Below are positions 42,010 through 55,400 of a stretch of DNA of 64,000 nt, one piece after another (the first letter of the stretch is position 1; the number at the start of each line of letters is the position of its first letter). The position numbers and the translations under genes are program-made. This DNA is from Glandiceps talaboti. Taxonomy: Eukaryota > Hemichordata > Enteropneusta > Spengelidae. The notes beneath the pieces were generated by a model. The model ran no database searches. It had not been told where the DNA came from and saw nothing but the letters and a program-made list of their open reading frames with translations. Location: contig NC_135565.1 of assembly GCF_964340395.1 (NCBI RefSeq), forward strand, positions 17,142,209-17,206,208, given 5' to 3'.

Positions 42010-43150
42010 TGACTTTGCCCTCATATCTTCATCCCATTTTGCACTGAAGAAGTTTCACATGGCTCTCATATTTCATATATACTCTTTCTAAATATATGGT
42101 GATGCAACATGAGTAAAAATAACTGGGGTTAACTAAGTTTGGTAGTCAATATAGCAGGTTTACCATCAAACTGACGCAAAATTTGTTTCAAATTTGTCTA
42201 GTAAAAACCGTTGGCCCAGTTGTCGATTAGGCTTACAAGTTACACAAAGCATGATAAGACACTGTGAATGGTGCAAATAAACAACGTGCGAAATGCCAAA
42301 TACCAAAGGCAAACAATACAAGCGAACAAAAGGGCCTGTATGCACTCTAATAGCCCGATATTTTGCCTAAAATCAGGCTCACATGTGCGAACGGTGTGTT
42401 TTTGACGTACCTAGTAGGCAGTGATGTAGATAATAGCCGGTTACCGGTCACAACGCCCAGCTATAACTTATAAGTATAACAGTTGTGGGACCGGCTTAGG
42501 AAAGTACTCAAACCTGACGATCATTGAACAAATTCTAAGGTTGGAAAATTAAATATGAGTTGCCCGGGAGTTCTAATAGCAAGTAAAATACCCAAAGTGT
42601 AAACAAAAAGATAAATTAATTCATAATTATTTGGAAAACATTAGACGATTACGCAGTAAAACAAGACTGGCCACGCTATCGCTAGCGAAAGCCTTCGAAC
42701 TAGTTTCATAACGACCGGACGTTGAAGGAAGCGCGAAGCGAAGTGTGAGGTCAATGTGACGTCTCATGATGATGTATGATGCATCAACATGACGTTTACG
42801 TAGAGTTGCACTAAATGTTTTCTAAACTTCAGTGGAAAGAATTTTTGTCGATCAGACACTGACTATGTTTAAATTCTTAAAACATCTGAGAAAACTGAAG
42901 AGGGGAAGCAAAATGTGACACTGACAGACAAGCCAGACGTACGGCACATGTACAGAAGGCGAGGCACACCCTCTGATGCAAACTGGACAATTATCGTGCG
43001 TGTCACGTATAAGGCATCAGATGTAATACATGTAGCTAACCAAATATTCTTGTACTGCAGTCTTTCTTGTAACAGGTATTGGAAATTGTCAGAAACCTGA
43101 TGATTTTATGACTGAATAAGTTTCGATACGGAGACGAGAGAGAGGGGGAG
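42010..43150. other. Giant-element interior, no gene seen
   Basis: No convincing coding sequence. A short open frame at 42915-43100 has no recognisable domain. Confidence 0.55.
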
Positions 43151-43152
43151 AC

Positions 43153-43154
<2 letters not shown>

Positions 43155-43233
<79 letters not shown>
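43155..43233. repeat. (GA)n microsatellite
   Basis: Pure GA tract following a GAGAGGGGGAGACGG lead-in. Confidence 0.95.
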
Positions 43234-43234
<1 letters not shown>

Positions 43235-43260
43235 CATACACTTATACAAATGTAAATTTA

Positions 43261-43345
43261 CTTGGTAAACAACTGCTCCTGAGGTTTAATTTTGGTTCAA
43301 ATCATGAGCAGAATATTCGGGGGCCCTTTCAGACCATCACAATTG
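43261..43345. repeat. Dispersed repeat A, copy 1
   Basis: Similar by eye to 49081-49180. Both share TGGTTCAA, TCATGAGCA, AATATT and GGGCCCC/GGGCCC followed by TTTCAGAC. Family unknown. Confidence 0.6.
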
Positions 43346-43969
43346 TCATGCCCCCCTCCCTTTGAACCTCAATTTTGTTCATGCCCCCCCCCCCCGTAAA
43401 TTCTGACTCCAGCATAATTTCAAGTTTATTCCGAGCTCGGTATTACAGGCATTCGACTAGAGTCTTTATACCTCAAAGATATACAACAGTCCATTTCTGT
43501 ACAAGGCATATCAGAAACCAAACATTTGCAGTGTGGAGTGTCACAAAACCCTGTGCTTGGTCCACTCTTACACGCGTATGCTGTCTATACACATCACCAC
43601 TTGGAAAGCTAATCCGACATCAAAATCTCAATATGCAACAACATGCAGACGACAACCAGATTTACCAATATATTTCCCCAATCACATACGTCAACTACAG
43701 TAACTAAGATGGAAACTGTTGCACATGATATTAAACGACCCAAAATAAGCTAGTTTAATGATGGCAAAACCGAGGTCCTCCTTATCACGTCTCAGTTCAA
43801 CAGGCTTCCTCGTCTCATGAACCACATCAACATGGGATCGTCTTCTGTGCAGTTAGTGGATTCAGCATGTACCATTTGTGTAACAATTGATGACCGTTAT
43901 AACCTCAAGAAGCACATCTCGTTGACATGTAGATCAGTTCTTTTTCACCCCCGAACAATAGGTCGCATC

Positions 43970-44002
43970 ATTGACAGTGGAGGGGGCCCCTCCACTGTCT
44001 AT
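43970..44002. mobile_element. 33-bp palindromic insertion (family A) in a LINE fossil
   Basis: Sixteen-base arms with one mismatch and a 1-nt loop (ATTGACAGTGGAGGGG inverted to CCCCTCCACTGTCTAT) interrupt a readable LINE protein. GGTCGCAT is repeated exactly on both sides (43961-43968 and 44003-44010), and a ninth position differs. Removing the insertion and one repeat restores continuous similarity to LINE protein at this point. Confidence 0.8.
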
Positions 44003-44288
44003 GGTCGCATACGCCAGTATCTTACAAACGGAGTTTGTCAGAACCTTGGTCATGCACTTATATCATCGATACCCGACTACTGAATGGCCCTTCTGTATGG
44101 GCTGCCAGCTAAAAACATTGTCCCTCTTGAACATGCCCAAAATACAGCAGCTAGGATTGTGTCAGGTACAAAGAAAACAGATGACGTCACATCGGTTCTT
44201 TCAATAACACAGTTTAGTTAGAAATCACACTGGCGTCAAGTGCAGTTACATAATATACCAGTAGGTAGGGCCTACATGTGCATGTAGT

Positions 44289-44314
44289 CTCAGGTCACTA
44301 CATTGTGGTCTGAG
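44289..44314. mobile_element. 26-bp palindromic insertion (family B)
   Basis: CTCAGGTCAC and GTGGTCTGAG arms flank a 6-nt loop. ATGTAGT is directly repeated on both sides (44282-44288 and 44315-44321). The arms match those of the palindrome at 56391-56422. Confidence 0.55.
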
Positions 44315-44603
44315 ATGTAGTTTACACCACTATGACCTAAGAACTTGAACCAGGGCTGAGGAGAAGTGGTCTGAGGTTAAAGTTTTGCAGCTCTCGTTCA
44401 GCAATCTCAAAACATTTCAGCCTACTTCCCGTAATGAACACTTGTCAAGCATTTTTGTAGCTCCCATACTCAAAGACTACATATATGTTTATATACGACT
44501 CAAAATATAACACTGAAATTTACTTTGAACACGTTCAGTTTCAGTAGACCTATTAAAACCCAAAATCTCCACTGTATAATTTAATATCGGTAATAGTTTA
44601 CAG

Positions 44604-44849
44604 TCAAAAACTTTTAAATTTAGTTTTGACTAGGAGGTCCCCAAGTTTTGCAAGTTGACTCATGACCGCAATCATTGCTTTACTCGCTTGAGCTGCAAGC
44701 GCTAAATACCATAGACCACTGCTTGACATAATCACGCCTAGATATTCATAAAAAGCGAACAACGTCGAGTTTATGACCACCAATAACCACTTTTCAATTT
44801 TCTTAAGAATTTCATCTCTTAGTAAATACAATAATTTTAGTTTTGACAT
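44604..44849 (-). pseudogene. Non-LTR retrotransposon RT fragment, minus strand
   Basis: An 81-codon open frame reads YEYLGVIMSSSGLWYLALAA followed by SKAMIAVMSQLAKLGDLLVK, matching the familiar FKYLGV...SSSG...A...A segment after the RT catalytic core in LINE ORF2 proteins. Both ends are truncated. It faces the neighbouring LINE fossil. Confidence 0.75.
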
Positions 44850-45051
44850 ACATGTAATTTACTTTCAAAAGACAATGTTAGAAACCCCTACCCCATTGAT
44901 TCCTGTGGGAACATGCCTTTCGTGAAGAAAAAATGGTTACATAACATGTCTACAAGAATTGTTGGAGAATGTCTATGTAGAATGCCACACTGATCCCATA
45001 TCCACACCTTGAGTTTTATTTTTATTGTTCTTCAATGATCTCCTTCAAAGT

Positions 45052-45430
45052 AATAGTCTGGATGCCAATATGGTTTCTAACTAAACCACGTCTAGCCAAA
45101 AGCCCCTCAAATAGCACAAAAAGTTGTTCACCCAATCAGTGAAACCTAAATGTTTTGGTGATGTAAACAGTATATAAGTAGCATCATGGGCTGACAAATA
45201 TACCACATTTGAACATTACTGTCCCAATAAACACTAACTTTATGAGGGACTGTGTTATTGGTTAGAGTTTTGTGATTTATTAACAAAGACATGATGTTAA
45301 TGACTGTGTGGGTGGCTGTAAATGAATTTTAAATTGCATCTCATGCATTTCAAGACTTCTAGAGTAACGACTCTGACTATACTTTGAGTGGAGGTATAAA
45401 TGGTAATGATACAGTATAGGAACTAGACTA
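45052..45430. repeat. Dispersed repeat C, copy 1 (empty site for a family A palindrome)
   Basis: 45052-45090 (AGTCTGGATGCCAATA, TCTAACTAAACC) and 45384-45430 (GAGTGGAGGTATAAATGGTA) match two parts of 52265-52412. This copy has about 290 bp of extra sequence between those parts but lacks the palindrome. Confidence 0.6.
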
Positions 45431-45849
45431 TCAAAGTAATTACCTTGTCCAAAAGACTACAGTCGGATATTAATCTCACCATTAATGCCTGAATTTATGT
45501 CTATCAAGGTGGATCTGATAAGATCATGGAAATCGAGAAACTTTCATCACTTTGGACTTGAGCATTGAATACATTTGTGAAGTACTCAGACCATGATTCA
45601 TGTTTTTTTTTAGAGATTAATTCCACTAGATCGTCCACTAAATCGTCCACGAAAACAAATACATTCTATCATTCCACCATGTCACTCAACAACGCGCATC
45701 GAATTCTATCACTTGAATTTCCGTTATTTAGTCGTCTGAAGATCGTAACGGCCTCCGTACCATAACTTGTGTACTTTGTGTAAATACAGCTCTACTTCTC
45801 AGTAGTGAGCACTTTTCCTTCAGTTTATGACTTACCTCTTATATACTGA

Positions 45850-45855
<6 letters not shown>

Positions 45856-45919
<64 letters not shown>
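45856..45919. repeat. (TA)n microsatellite
   Basis: Pure TA tract inside the giant element. Confidence 0.95.
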
Positions 45920-45921
<2 letters not shown>

Positions 45922-46321
45922 CCATTGCTCGGTTGACGGCAACGCGGTCAAAGATATCGGGTTCTTTGCACAATACACGTGTATATAGAAATGATGTCCC
46001 TTAAATTTCCCCTCTTTTCATTCTTGCTCTTTTCAACTACAATATAGATTTTGATAATTTCCATAGGTCTCACGAGATATACTCTTCAAGGAAAAACAAG
46101 TTCGTGTCGGAGTTTGACACGAGAATAGTCTGTGCTTGGAGTAATTATACTGTCAGTATAATTTCTCAAAGGTATGTGTTATCGTGGAAGTTTAAACATT
46201 ATTTATACTTTAATGGTGTTATAGATTTTGACCCAAGCTATGCATGTCACGGTCACAAGCTATATTGCGTCAGATCGATTTGCCAAACAAGTTTGCCAGA
46301 ATTAACGCATCCCATCAAACC

Positions 46322-46351
46322 ATGGACCCTCCACAAAGGTGGAGTGTCTAT
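46322..46351. mobile_element. 30-bp palindromic insertion (family A, degenerate)
   Basis: ATGGACCCTCCAC pairs with GTGGAGTGTCTAT around a 4-nt loop. The flanks share TCAAAC in register (46316-46321 and 46354-46359, allowing offset), consistent with a decayed 8-9-bp target duplication. Confidence 0.55.
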
Positions 46352-46609
46352 GGTCAAACAAATGACAGGTCGCAGAAACTATGGTCATGGAAGTATGAAC
46401 GTCGTTTATACTTGTACGCCGTGACATACAATGAGCGCAGTGCCATGATTGACCGGATTATTCAGTGTCGACAATCCCAGTTAATATAATCCCAAAGGCA
46501 AACTTGTTTTATTTACCACCTTGCCAAGCAACACAGGGTGGTGGCGAGGCGAAGTTGTAATGTACTGTCGCTTTGATATTCACGATTTTGGAAAGGAAAT
46601 AGATAACAT

Positions 46610-48070
<1,461 letters not shown>

Positions 48071-48110
48071 AACTAAATAATTCTATTTCAAAGACATCTG
48101 CTCTGCATTC

Positions 48111-48237
48111 CAGATTGGAAGAACCGCGTTTTTTTATTGTCTTTTTTAAGTTGATGACCATTTCTGGCAAGACTTCACTCACAATTTTCTCGATTTTACT
48201 GATTTTTCTTCTTTATTAAAAAGGTTTAGGGTCGGCA
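48111..48237. repeat. Dispersed repeat B, copy 1
   Basis: Similar to 51516-51653, sharing CAGATTGGA, TATTGTCTTTTTAAGTTGAT, GACTTCAC, ACAATT and GGGTCGGCA. Family unknown. Confidence 0.6.
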
Positions 48238-48322
48238 CCGGATTTCTAGAATGGAAGCGTTTGGGGAGTTATGTGTGATTTATTTGTTGAGAAAGGTTCA
48301 AAGACAATAAATATCGCCATAA

Positions 48323-48363
48323 GGTGGCACTTGCCGTTCCAGTGAGGAACGACTAGTGCCACC
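48323..48363. repeat. 41-bp hairpin
   Basis: GGTGGCACTTGCCGTTCC pairs with GGAACGACTAGTGCCACC with two mismatches. No convincing target duplication. Confidence 0.55.
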
Positions 48364-48503
48364 ACGGTAGTACTCGACAATTCGATGGACCACGGCCAAG
48401 TCCGCCATTCACAATTTTCAAATCACTTGAAATAAAGCAATCTGGCAAAACTCGCCCATGTGCATTTACAATCTTGTCGCAACTAATTCTAGTAGGTAAA
48501 ACC

Positions 48504-48525
48504 ATAGACCCTCCACCCTGTCTAT
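48504..48525. mobile_element. 22-bp palindrome-ended insertion (family A) with perfect 9-bp duplication
   Basis: ATAGAC and GTCTAT ends enclose CCTCCACCCT. GGTAAAACC is present exactly on both sides (48495-48503 and 48526-48534). The central part looks like a collapsed arm of the family. Confidence 0.7.
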
Positions 48526-48949
48526 GGTAAAACCTAGTCGCATTCATAACTTTCATCGAGGGTAAGGTAATTTTAGTCATCAACTTCTATAAAGTCCAAA
48601 ATGAAACGATAAAACATGTACATTTTGGAAATTATCCCATGTATAATGCCAGATTATAAAGTGACAAAGAGTGGTTCATCTGAGTGGATAGCTTAACCTC
48701 TTGACGATTTATAAACAATGGGAAATAGGCAGCTATCTTGATGTTCATTTTAACCTATTTTCCCGGAGAATATTTTCAGAACTGGTATCCAAATTACCAA
48801 GATCACGTTTTTCATATTTACTGATATGCCGCTTTAGTTATGGCCGGTTTTGTGGGATGTTTTGCGTGCACAATGTAAACCACAGACAAGGCATGTAAAC
48901 TTCTACTTGCCGCACAACCCGTCTATTTCAGGCTTGGCCTCTTACCACT

Positions 48950-48978
48950 CTTGGAGGAATTGTACTGACTCCTCCAAG
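48950..48978. repeat. 29-bp hairpin
   Basis: CTTGGAGGA and TCCTCCAAG arms around 11 nt. Weak outer pairing extends to TTTCAGGC and GCCTGAAA. Confidence 0.5.
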
Positions 48979-49080
48979 ACCACGTCTGACACAGTGGCCT
49001 GAAACCCATAGTCTATCGCGAGTATATTGTCTACCCTTCAAGAGACACACATTCTCTGCCAGTCACCCTTTTAAAAATAC

Positions 49081-49180
49081 GCTTGTTAAACGTCTGCTCC
49101 TGGAGTTAAATTTGGTTCAACTCATGAGCAAAATATTTGTACGTGACTCCGGGCCCCTTTCAGACAATCCGAATTTTCAC
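49081..49180. repeat. Dispersed repeat A, copy 2
   Basis: Paralogue of 43261-43345 in the same orientation. Confidence 0.6.
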
Positions 49181-49199
49181 GCACGTCCCAATTCGTTTT

Positions 49200-51500
49200 T
49201 TTCCCGTGACAACAATTTTTCTCCTGAGCCTCCCCCTACCCTAATCTAGTTCCTGACGACCGTATTCCAATTTTACACTACATCTTTACATATTACGTAT
49301 AGTCAATGTCATTACTCTCGTTGCCGATGTGTTGGCAATTATATACATGTATATATATAATATCCATAATCACAACATATTTCCTGCTCAAAGAAGAACT
49401 GTTTCAGCTTATTCCATTTCGATATAAACAGACAGAGAGTCCAGGGATAAAATACCCATGTACTACTCCTTATATTACTGGCTAGGTAATGTCAACCGTA
49501 AAATAATCCAAGCACCAGCGTCCCTAAAATCCGTGAAACAGTGTCGATATTACAGTATTTTGCTGACACTTATTACTTTCTGTAACTGGTCTATATTTGT
49601 GATATCATGGTAAATATGCTTGGAATTTATGGCCTAACAAACCAGACATTACGTAGATTTGAATATTGAAGAAAATCAAAAACAAAAACAAGGCCATGGC
49701 CATGGCCGGTCAGGTACTGATATTAGTACTTTAGACATCAGTGGGGGTCACACTTGGTCATTGAAACTATATTGACCGACCAAAATTCTAAACATCACGG
49801 ATAAATAATTTCATATCGAAATGTATGTACGGAGATTCAGGTTTTTAGACCACGTGGCTTTGACATGACATCATCAGCTAAATTTGCAATACGAAAGTAA
49901 CGTAAAACATGGATGTATCTAGTAGGGAGCAAAGTCCGCATGTCTGTATGGATGTTTGAAGATTTACTATCGGTATATGGGAGGCATAGAGGGAAATATT
50001 TGAATAGCGTTATTTAACGTTACATAATTCATAACTGACTACTAAACTACCGTCAAGAGGATTGTTTTTGCTTCCATTTATCTGTATTAATTTTTTTTAA
50101 AGGCAGTGATGGTGACTGCCAATGCCGGTAGTGAAAATATGGCCCGCACATTCTGAAGATTTTTGTATCATACAAGTTCAATGTTGTAGCTGAGAATGTG
50201 ATTTATATTTATAACTCAGTAGAATGGGTACCGGTACTGATGCGAGGGATGTGAACCAACCTTTGTGTTGCGTGCTTTTTAATATCACCGTGTGTGTGTG
50301 TGTGTTGTTTGTTTGTTTGTTTGTAATGTAGATTCGTCGTTGATATACTGCTACTAGATCAGACCGTGGGTTATACTTCCATGATCAGAACATGACCAGA
50401 CACAACTCTCCACGGCACCATTTTGGTTTTACAACTTTGATTACTTTGTTTTGAATAGCTTTTGTCAAGTTCTTGACTTTCCTGATATGACAATAAAGCA
50501 AGGGCGGTGAAATATTATTATAGTAGTCCTTCAAAAAACAAGACAATTTTGAAACTTTTAGTGGAAAATGTTAGTGAAGACACAGTTTACCCGCATAAAT
50601 TAACTAACAAAAGACAAAAGAAATGTACACATGGTTCATTTTCTAGGTGTCGACCTCATGAATATGCACCAAGATTTAGAACCGAGTCAGCTTTAAATGC
50701 GTTCACACCTCCAAATCTGGTCTGGACAATATTGTCTGGGCTTAGTCACCCTTTTATGCGGACTACAGAGCGGCCCTGGTGCGGACTATTTCTGCCACCT
50801 ATTAATGCCTGAAAGTCAAGTGGCATATGCTGAGGTTGTGTACAACCAGCAACCCATAACATTTTAGCAATCTACAGTTCTACCTCAGTATGGCTATTAG
50901 CCATGCTAGGTAGTTACTATAATGATTAATATAATGGTTGTCTTGGTAAAAGTTGTCGACCCCCCCCAAAAAAAAGAAGAAAAAAAAAAGAAAAAAAGAA
51001 AAAAAAAGATCAACAAAACATTCTATGATATTGAAAGCGCTCCTGGCATGTAATTCCATAGAACAGTTTCCTGTAGGGAATGGCAGCGATTTCATTCAAA
51101 CTCAAAGACAGAGATGTTGCTAACCAACGTGAACAGCCATAAAAAATTGTATGTGAATGAGTATGACTCTGAGATCCCGCTAACGGTTTCATTGTTGTCG
51201 GTCTAACCAGAGACACTGGAGAACTTCACTGTCTATGATCTAATCGTATTGCTCAGTGTGAAAACCGTGCAAAGCGTTACTATTTTGGCGTTGTATTTTC
51301 GCACATTTTTGGTTCACAAGGGTCCAATAATTTAAGCTTGAGTTAGGAAATAGGCCTATTAAAAAAATTGTGTTGTTCCGATTAGGCAAAATAAATAAAT
51401 AGGTGGGGTAGGTAGATTTATTTTTATTCATGTGCGAGTGTCTAATTCTGGTTTTCCATTTTTTCCAAATGATCTCTGTGTTATTGGCTTCTTTCCATTA
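49200..51500. other. Giant-element interior, no recognisable gene
   Basis: The longest open frame is 101 codons (50507-50812) without a recognisable domain. A poly-C/poly-A tract lies at 50961-51008. I see nothing else I can support. Confidence 0.55.
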
Positions 51501-51515
51501 GATGTACAACCATTA

Positions 51516-51653
51516 CAGATTGGAGGAACAGTTTTATATTGTCTTTTTAAGTTGATGTCAGTTTCTGCATCCACTATGTCTCGTGAGACTTCACAATTGT
51601 TGCGATTTTGTTAGTTTTTCAAGAACACGTAAAAAAAAAGTTAAGGGTCGGCA
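51516..51653. repeat. Dispersed repeat B, copy 2
   Basis: Paralogue of 48111-48237 in the same orientation, ending AAGGGTCGGCA. Confidence 0.6.
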
Positions 51654-52264
51654 GTGAAAAACTAGGTGGGTCGGGTAACAGAAACCAAACAGTTATTTTT
51701 TAGGCCTAAGGCATAACGTAGCATATAAATCTACCCAACCTGCGCGAGCAAGATCTGCATCGGTCAATGTAATATTTACATGGTCTATTACAATTTGGTA
51801 AAGTGTACCATTGTATATGCTTGTGCGAGACGTAAAAAACATCATGCCGTCTAATTGTACGAAACGATTTAGTCACTATGGTTTTGAAGTCAGTGAGATA
51901 ATGTTTGTGAAGTACCCGGTATCGTGATGTTATCGCTTGTATAGAAAAACCATCACTGAGGCAAAATCTCACTTTTATCATCATTCATATTTTAAAGTCT
52001 TCAATCATGCCAATTAAAAATATGGATACTGCAGTCATTTATGTGACTTTTTTTCCAAAAATGTTTATCGTGCATCTCGATTATATTTTTTTTCGTCTTC
52101 GTAACATCTTTTTTTTTATTGTGCCAAAAGTAGTAGCTACCACATATAATAGAACAGTGGAAAAATACCGAATGAGACTCAGAAATGTAAAATCATTTAC
52201 TTCAATGTCCAAATCAAATGCGGACATCAGAAAATGATGCATGCACGTTGTGATGGACTCGTGA

Positions 52265-52412
52265 TTAGCTCTAGTCCAGATGCCAATTGGTATCTAACTA
52301 AACCATAGACAATAGAGAGGGTCCTCTCTATTTTCTATGACTAAACCAAGTTTAGTGAGTGGAGGTGTAAATGGTAACGATACTGTTTAGGAACACGGTG
52401 ATAGGAACTAGA
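52265..52412. repeat. Dispersed repeat C, copy 2
   Basis: Matches 45052-45090 joined to 45384-45430, and is interrupted by the 34-bp palindrome at 52305-52338. Confidence 0.6.
52305..52338. mobile_element. 34-bp palindromic insertion (family A) with a known empty site
   Basis: Sixteen-base arms (ATAGACAATAGAGAGG and its inverse with one mismatch) and a 2-nt loop. AACTAAACC before it and GACTAAACC after it (52296-52304 and 52339-52347) form a 9-bp duplication with one mismatch. The dispersed repeat copy at 45079-45087 has a single AACTAAACC and no palindrome, proving insertion. Confidence 0.85.
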
Positions 52413-55400
52413 CGAGATTAGCACTGACAACACACGCTCCGCGAACTCCAGCAAAGAGGCCTGGTGGGGTATATAGAGACTTGTCAGAGTTGTCGGAGCT
52501 ACTGTTCATGTACATATAAGTTCCACGTATTCTCAATTTATTTCGTGCTGGATAGAAAACAGTCAGTATAGTCCTTGTGTTCTCCAGTGTATAGCCGATG
52601 GATTGGATAGTGAGAGTCATGATATGTGTGATACATTGTAGTTTATACACCAGAACTGAATTTTAGACTGATCCCGTCGGCATCTTCAGAGAAAGCATCA
52701 AGCGGGTACCACAATAAACTGAAAACGTAACGACTATAAGCATAACTATAAGTTTTAATTTACATGGAACTACGGTCATATTTGATAAGCTTATCCCCCA
52801 CTTCCACATATGGTCTCATACCCCTTGGTCAGCGAAAAGCCAATCATGTTCATGTCCGGACATACGAGTTATAAATGGGGCGGTCATATGGGTTAAGTTA
52901 GGGTGGAATATAATATATGGAAAAAGTCTGATTGATACTGGCTGTGATGGGTAGTAGAGCATTTTTTAATTGTCAAAAACAGGGTTGGGGGCCGAATGAT
53001 ATGATTCAAAACGTCATGACTTTCTGGTATATCTTTGTTGTCATGGTGTGTTTCCAGTTGAGGATGGCTGTCTTTGACTGGCTACAACAGTAAGTGACTG
53101 ATTTTGAAAGCAAAGAAAGTGGAAGAACATTGGTGTTAGTTAAAAAACTATTGTTATTAAAGATATACAAGTAAACGCAGCAAAACAATTGAGAGTCGGT
53201 ACGGAAAGGAACAGATGACCACAGGAAGGTGTTCAGCTGTTCTTCATTGTTCTTTGCAATTTGACGACCGGGCGATCACATACTAGTAGTTGTCAGTGTT
53301 TTCGCTAAAGCAAAATACACGGAGATGGTTCAAAATCACTTGACTATCATTTCACTCTTATTTAAATCTACAAATATCTCATTAATATTTTCTCCCAGCT
53401 TACTTCAAACTATATGACATTTTCCATGAAAAAAAGGTGCGTATCTGGAGCAAAGAAGTGTTTCAGATATCAGAGTGTTCACGTTTGCGTGACCAAGACA
53501 TAGACATAGACTGGCAAGCGACGCCATGAATTGTGATCGAATCCCAGGGTCGGATCGGTTGTAGATCAGTGTTCATGATAATTCATTTGCGTGTTCAATT
53601 ACTAAGTCATCGATGTAGGGTTATAAATTCAGTGACTACACCATCAACAAAGTTACTTCTTACTATAAATCATGTTGAAAAAGACCCTAGGAAAATGTCT
53701 AAGCAACAATGACGGGTGTTACTTTTTTGCAGTGTTTATCCAAATAGTAATCGTCGAATAACGTGACCCTGGCTGAAAACTGCGACAGTGAGTGTACCAT
53801 AAATTCCCAAAACAGACTGACCAGAACAGACATATTGACACACAAAAAGTGTGCAAGTTTACATCTTGTGACAGGTTTGGTTGGGGTCACCTCCATCGGC
53901 TAATGGTCGAAATCGTCATTGTAAAATATTTTTAATTACCCTCAACTACAAATCAGCGTATCGTTGACGATCATTTCAATCGTAAGTGTTTAGAACTGAT
54001 TCAGAAGTAAAACGTAGAATTATTAATGACAATGGTATGCAAAGTTTTGTTGTTTAACAATCATCAGCGATTTGGCATGTTTGCACAAACCACAGATACT
54101 TGTTAGTGTATACACTTTTGATACTTCTATTCTATAAGGTAAAGGCTAAATTTAAAAAGACATGATCCCAGTATTAACTTTTTTGTTGCGGCTATATTTC
54201 CTAAGTGAGGTGTGCCAAAGAAAGTTTTCCCATGATACTTTGCGCCAGTGCGACTTTTTGACATTGTACGTTCGATGTTCCCAATGAGTAAATGGAATTT
54301 TATCGAGAAGTCTATTCATATTTGTTTATGACAGCAAGATATTTTCAATTTTCTGTTTTTGGTCATTTTTGGGGTCAAAAACTGTCATTTGTTTTGTAAA
54401 TAAAAGAATTCAAAGTAAAAATGAATGACAGCCGCAAAACTAATCGATTGAATGGGCTGACATTTGGTGTGCAGGTATGTTAGAGTATCTGGATGAAGAA
54501 TTCTTCAAGAAAATATTGAAGATGACATTGATATGCAAATACGTCTAAAACGTGCTGTGTAGTATCATATTATAGCCATGTTATTTTACAATACTCGTGA
54601 GAAAGTAGAATTTATTGGTGAAGTAAAGTTGCTCATACACCTAAGAAAATTTGACTACACTTGAATACATAATGAGCAAATGAAATGATCACAACAATCA
54701 CATATCTTTGTAATGTTATGACTATACAAGATCTAATACAGGGACGAATGGGGTACTTATCAAATAATGCCCTCCGGAACTCAGAAATAAATGTAGATGC
54801 GCTGTACCATGCAGTTACGATCAGCGGTTTTGAACTATGGAGATAGGAAGGAAGGAGGTAGGAAGGATTATAGTCCTACCACCATTTCTGAACAAAATCG
54901 TTGTCCTTGAATTGGAATGGTATGCTTTTAATACAAAAGTTGCACAAACATATGTTCTTGCTTTCAAAAGTTTTAGAATTAACACCATGATTTCACCGTC
55001 GCCCATACTGAGGTTTTCCTGCATCTATTGCTATGGATTTTGTTGGTGGGACTTTGCTGTACTGTATGAACACTTGTTCAGACTCAGGCCACTAAAACAC
55101 AATTGCAAAAAAAAACCGTAAAGACACGAAGTATCGTTTTGCACAACGTTCGGCTTGAAGCAGGTTTGAAGGGTAACCATGCACGACAGAGAAGATGGGT
55201 TTAGAGCCCCATTTACACCTAAAACAAAAAGCGATTCTAGTCTGTTCCTATTATAGTGGTCTGAGGTTCAGATCAAAGTGCCGCATTCATCCACAACATA
55301 AAAAATCATAGACCCTACACGACTGGCGTTTGTAAAAGTCAGTTTTAAACCATAATTACTACACCTCTTTATCTTCTCGGCAAGAACATGCAGTGCTGCA

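Larger units (their letters stand above)
43425..44420 (+). pseudogene. Decayed non-LTR retrotransposon reverse transcriptase fragment
   Basis: Pieces of a LINE reverse transcriptase are readable across several frames. LYTSPLGKLIRHQNLNMQQH precedes ADDNQIYQY, which corresponds to the YADD catalytic box with Tyr changed to His. MGSSSVQLVDSA, TIDDRYNLKKHIS and LTNGVCQNLGHALISS are from the C-terminal RT/thumb region, and a later frame gives LPAKNIVPLEHAQNTAARIV. Frameshifts and stops separate the blocks, and a 33-bp palindrome interrupts it at 43970-44002. It is clearly dead. Confidence 0.8.

Noticed and set aside
50507-50812. 101-codon frame in the giant element as a cargo gene
   Set aside because: No family recognised, no supporting splice or neighbouring exons, and this length is expected by chance at this scale.
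53520-53570. GATCGAATCCC as a tRNA B-box
   Set aside because: No A-box or cloverleaf can be drawn around it. I found no tRNA, rRNA or SINE head in the window.
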